Of a stretch of DNA of 64,000 bases, positions 62,691-64,000 are shown piece by piece. The DNA comes from Miltochrista miniata (lineage: Eukaryota > Arthropoda > Insecta > Lepidoptera > Erebidae), in NCBI GenBank assembly GCA_933228765.1, contig OW121772.1, forward strand, positions 13,420,501 through 13,484,500, in the 5' to 3' direction. The notes beneath the pieces are model-generated. The model did no database searches, had not been told where the DNA came from, and saw only the letters and a program-made list of their open reading frames with translations. The first letter of the stretch is position 1, and each line of letters begins with the position of its first letter. The position numbers and the translations under genes are program-made.

Positions 62691-64000
62691 TAGTTTTCCT
62701 TCTCTTCGCAATGGATCTTTTTGCCACCTTAGTAGTATATAAAAAAGGAAAATATAAACAAACTAAATTCATATGCAAACTATAATCTTCACTACTGCTA
62801 ACACTACTAATCACAATTGTCACTACACACATTATGCTACTATCTACTGATATCACACTAAAACACTAAATCCATCAAAAAATATTTTTTTGCTACACTG
62901 TTTTATAATAATTATCAAAAAAATACGTTTATATAAAAACTTACGTTTATAAATATTATAAATAATATAGAATATGAATTCATAAAAAGTCTAATAATTT
63001 TTATTATAAATATTACATTAATTTATTTATTACAATGACATCGAAATTTCTGAATGAATAAAGTAATAATAAACTGAACTACAAATACATTTTAAACACA
63101 TAAATACTCCTTTCTATTTTCTACCAAATAATCAAGAGTTTTTTTAAGTATTCTCCTATTTTTTCTACTTAAAACTACCACTATATGTAACCAGTTCTAT
63201 TTCCGTTATGCAGACACACATGAAATACTAAATAATAACCGAAGAAAATAGTACATTCAATTTTATATATATTTAAAAAATAAAACTAAAATTCTACAAA
63301 AAAACTTTCTACTAAAATAATAATATCTACTTACTACTTTCTAGAAAAGACCTATATTCCTTCGGTCAATATAAAAATATTAAAACAGCCAATTTTGATG
63401 AGATACACATAATTTTGAAACTTTAGTTAGGTAGGTACCTAACCAAAGTTTCTTTATTACAATAAAACATAAATATAGGTATCTAAATAAATCATTAAAA
63501 TATACAGCTTGGCAAAACAGTATAATTTACAACTTTTTCTATTCTCATGGCAGTCCAGGACAATTTAGCTCTATAATCAGTCTTGATACGTAGTAACAAG
63601 GTGAATATATTATGTAAAACGACGCAATAAGCTATATTATATATACATATAGTCCCTGGTATATAATTTCTTGGTAATGCAAATTTTGTGAAACTTTTTA
63701 GTTTAAAATATCAGTCATGTCATTTTAGGTACACTTTGTAGATGACTTCTGTATTACCTAATAAAACTTCGAATAATTTGATTCATTTTATCAGATTTCA
63801 TAGATAAACTTTAATAATATCATATCATAATAAATAGAATTTTTTGGTACTACATACCTATTTGAGACTGAAAATCAAATTGATAAATATATTGATTACT
63901 ATTTCAAATAAATATTTTTTCTTATATGTAGGTTTAGGTACAAAGTAAAAAGTATCAAGAACATTTAGTGTGCCATATTAAAATTGTGTGCCAGATTATT
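62691..64000. other. AT-rich sequence without recognisable features
   Basis: No gene, repeat family or RNA gene recognised; the 108-codon minus frame at 62530-62856 has no known motif and overlaps the repeat. Confidence 0.6.

Overview
This window looks like a moth or butterfly (Lepidoptera) chromosome. It is AT-rich, eukaryotic and intron-containing, and it is packed with repeats of lepidopteran type: Helitron-like elements beginning TCTATACTAATATTATAAAG and ending CAGCTAG, tRNA-headed SINEs, and R1-, RTE-, CR1/Jockey- and Dong-type LINEs. I recognise no housekeeping gene. The only host-gene candidate is a set of THAP-domain exons on the minus strand. Organism assignment rests on repeat style alone, not on a database search.

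Positions ~0.7-14.9 kb hold a nearly complete Polinton/Maverick (adintovirus-like) element. On the plus strand are a spliced small nuclear-type protein (681-2204), a protein-primed family B DNA polymerase (2617-6138) and two small proteins (7184-7465, 7479-7856) that look like distant relatives of the first. Convergent poly(A) signals near 8.0 kb separate these from a minus-strand structural block. Read from 14.9 kb down to 8.1 kb this is: packaging ATPase, DUF8207-type protein, fibre-like protein, integrase with chromodomain, PLA2-like minor capsid protein, adenain-like protease, penton-like protein, a 49-residue basic protein, major capsid protein, and a 164-residue exonuclease-like protein. 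The last four genes are chained by three exact ATGA stop/start overlaps, as in a bacterial operon. The PLA2/protease junction has a similar one-base overlap, but with ATT where a start is expected. All long frames are open, so the element is young or was recently active. I could not find its terminal inverted repeats.

Positions 15-30 kb are nested non-autonomous DNA elements: Helitron-like copies in both orientations (some head to tail), two nearly identical palindromic elements (20.1 and 26.2 kb), a TTAA-flanked long-inverted-repeat element (20.75-22.98 kb), SINEs, R1 fragments and a broken LINE. THAP-type exons lie at 23.7-24.2, 29.9-30.1 and 39.6-39.8 kb. Their splice phases are mutually compatible on the minus strand.

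Positions 30.4-37.6 kb show a clear nesting. An old repeat was split by a CR1/Jockey-type LINE (minus strand) with a (TAA)n tail, and an intact 1,200-codon Dong/R4-type retrotransposon then landed in that tail. Positions 37.6-64 kb hold RTE, R1 and CR1 remnants, two TIR elements with clean 8-bp target duplications (40.5-42.7 kb), a TIR element with two internal hairpins (44.6-45.1 kb), a 3.7-kb TIR-bounded segment (46.8-50.5 kb), an almost intact Tc1/mariner DD34E transposon (51.8-53.3 kb), two related 'AAAGTCC' minisatellites and long TA microsatellites. The last ~1.3 kb is AT-rich with nothing recognisable.
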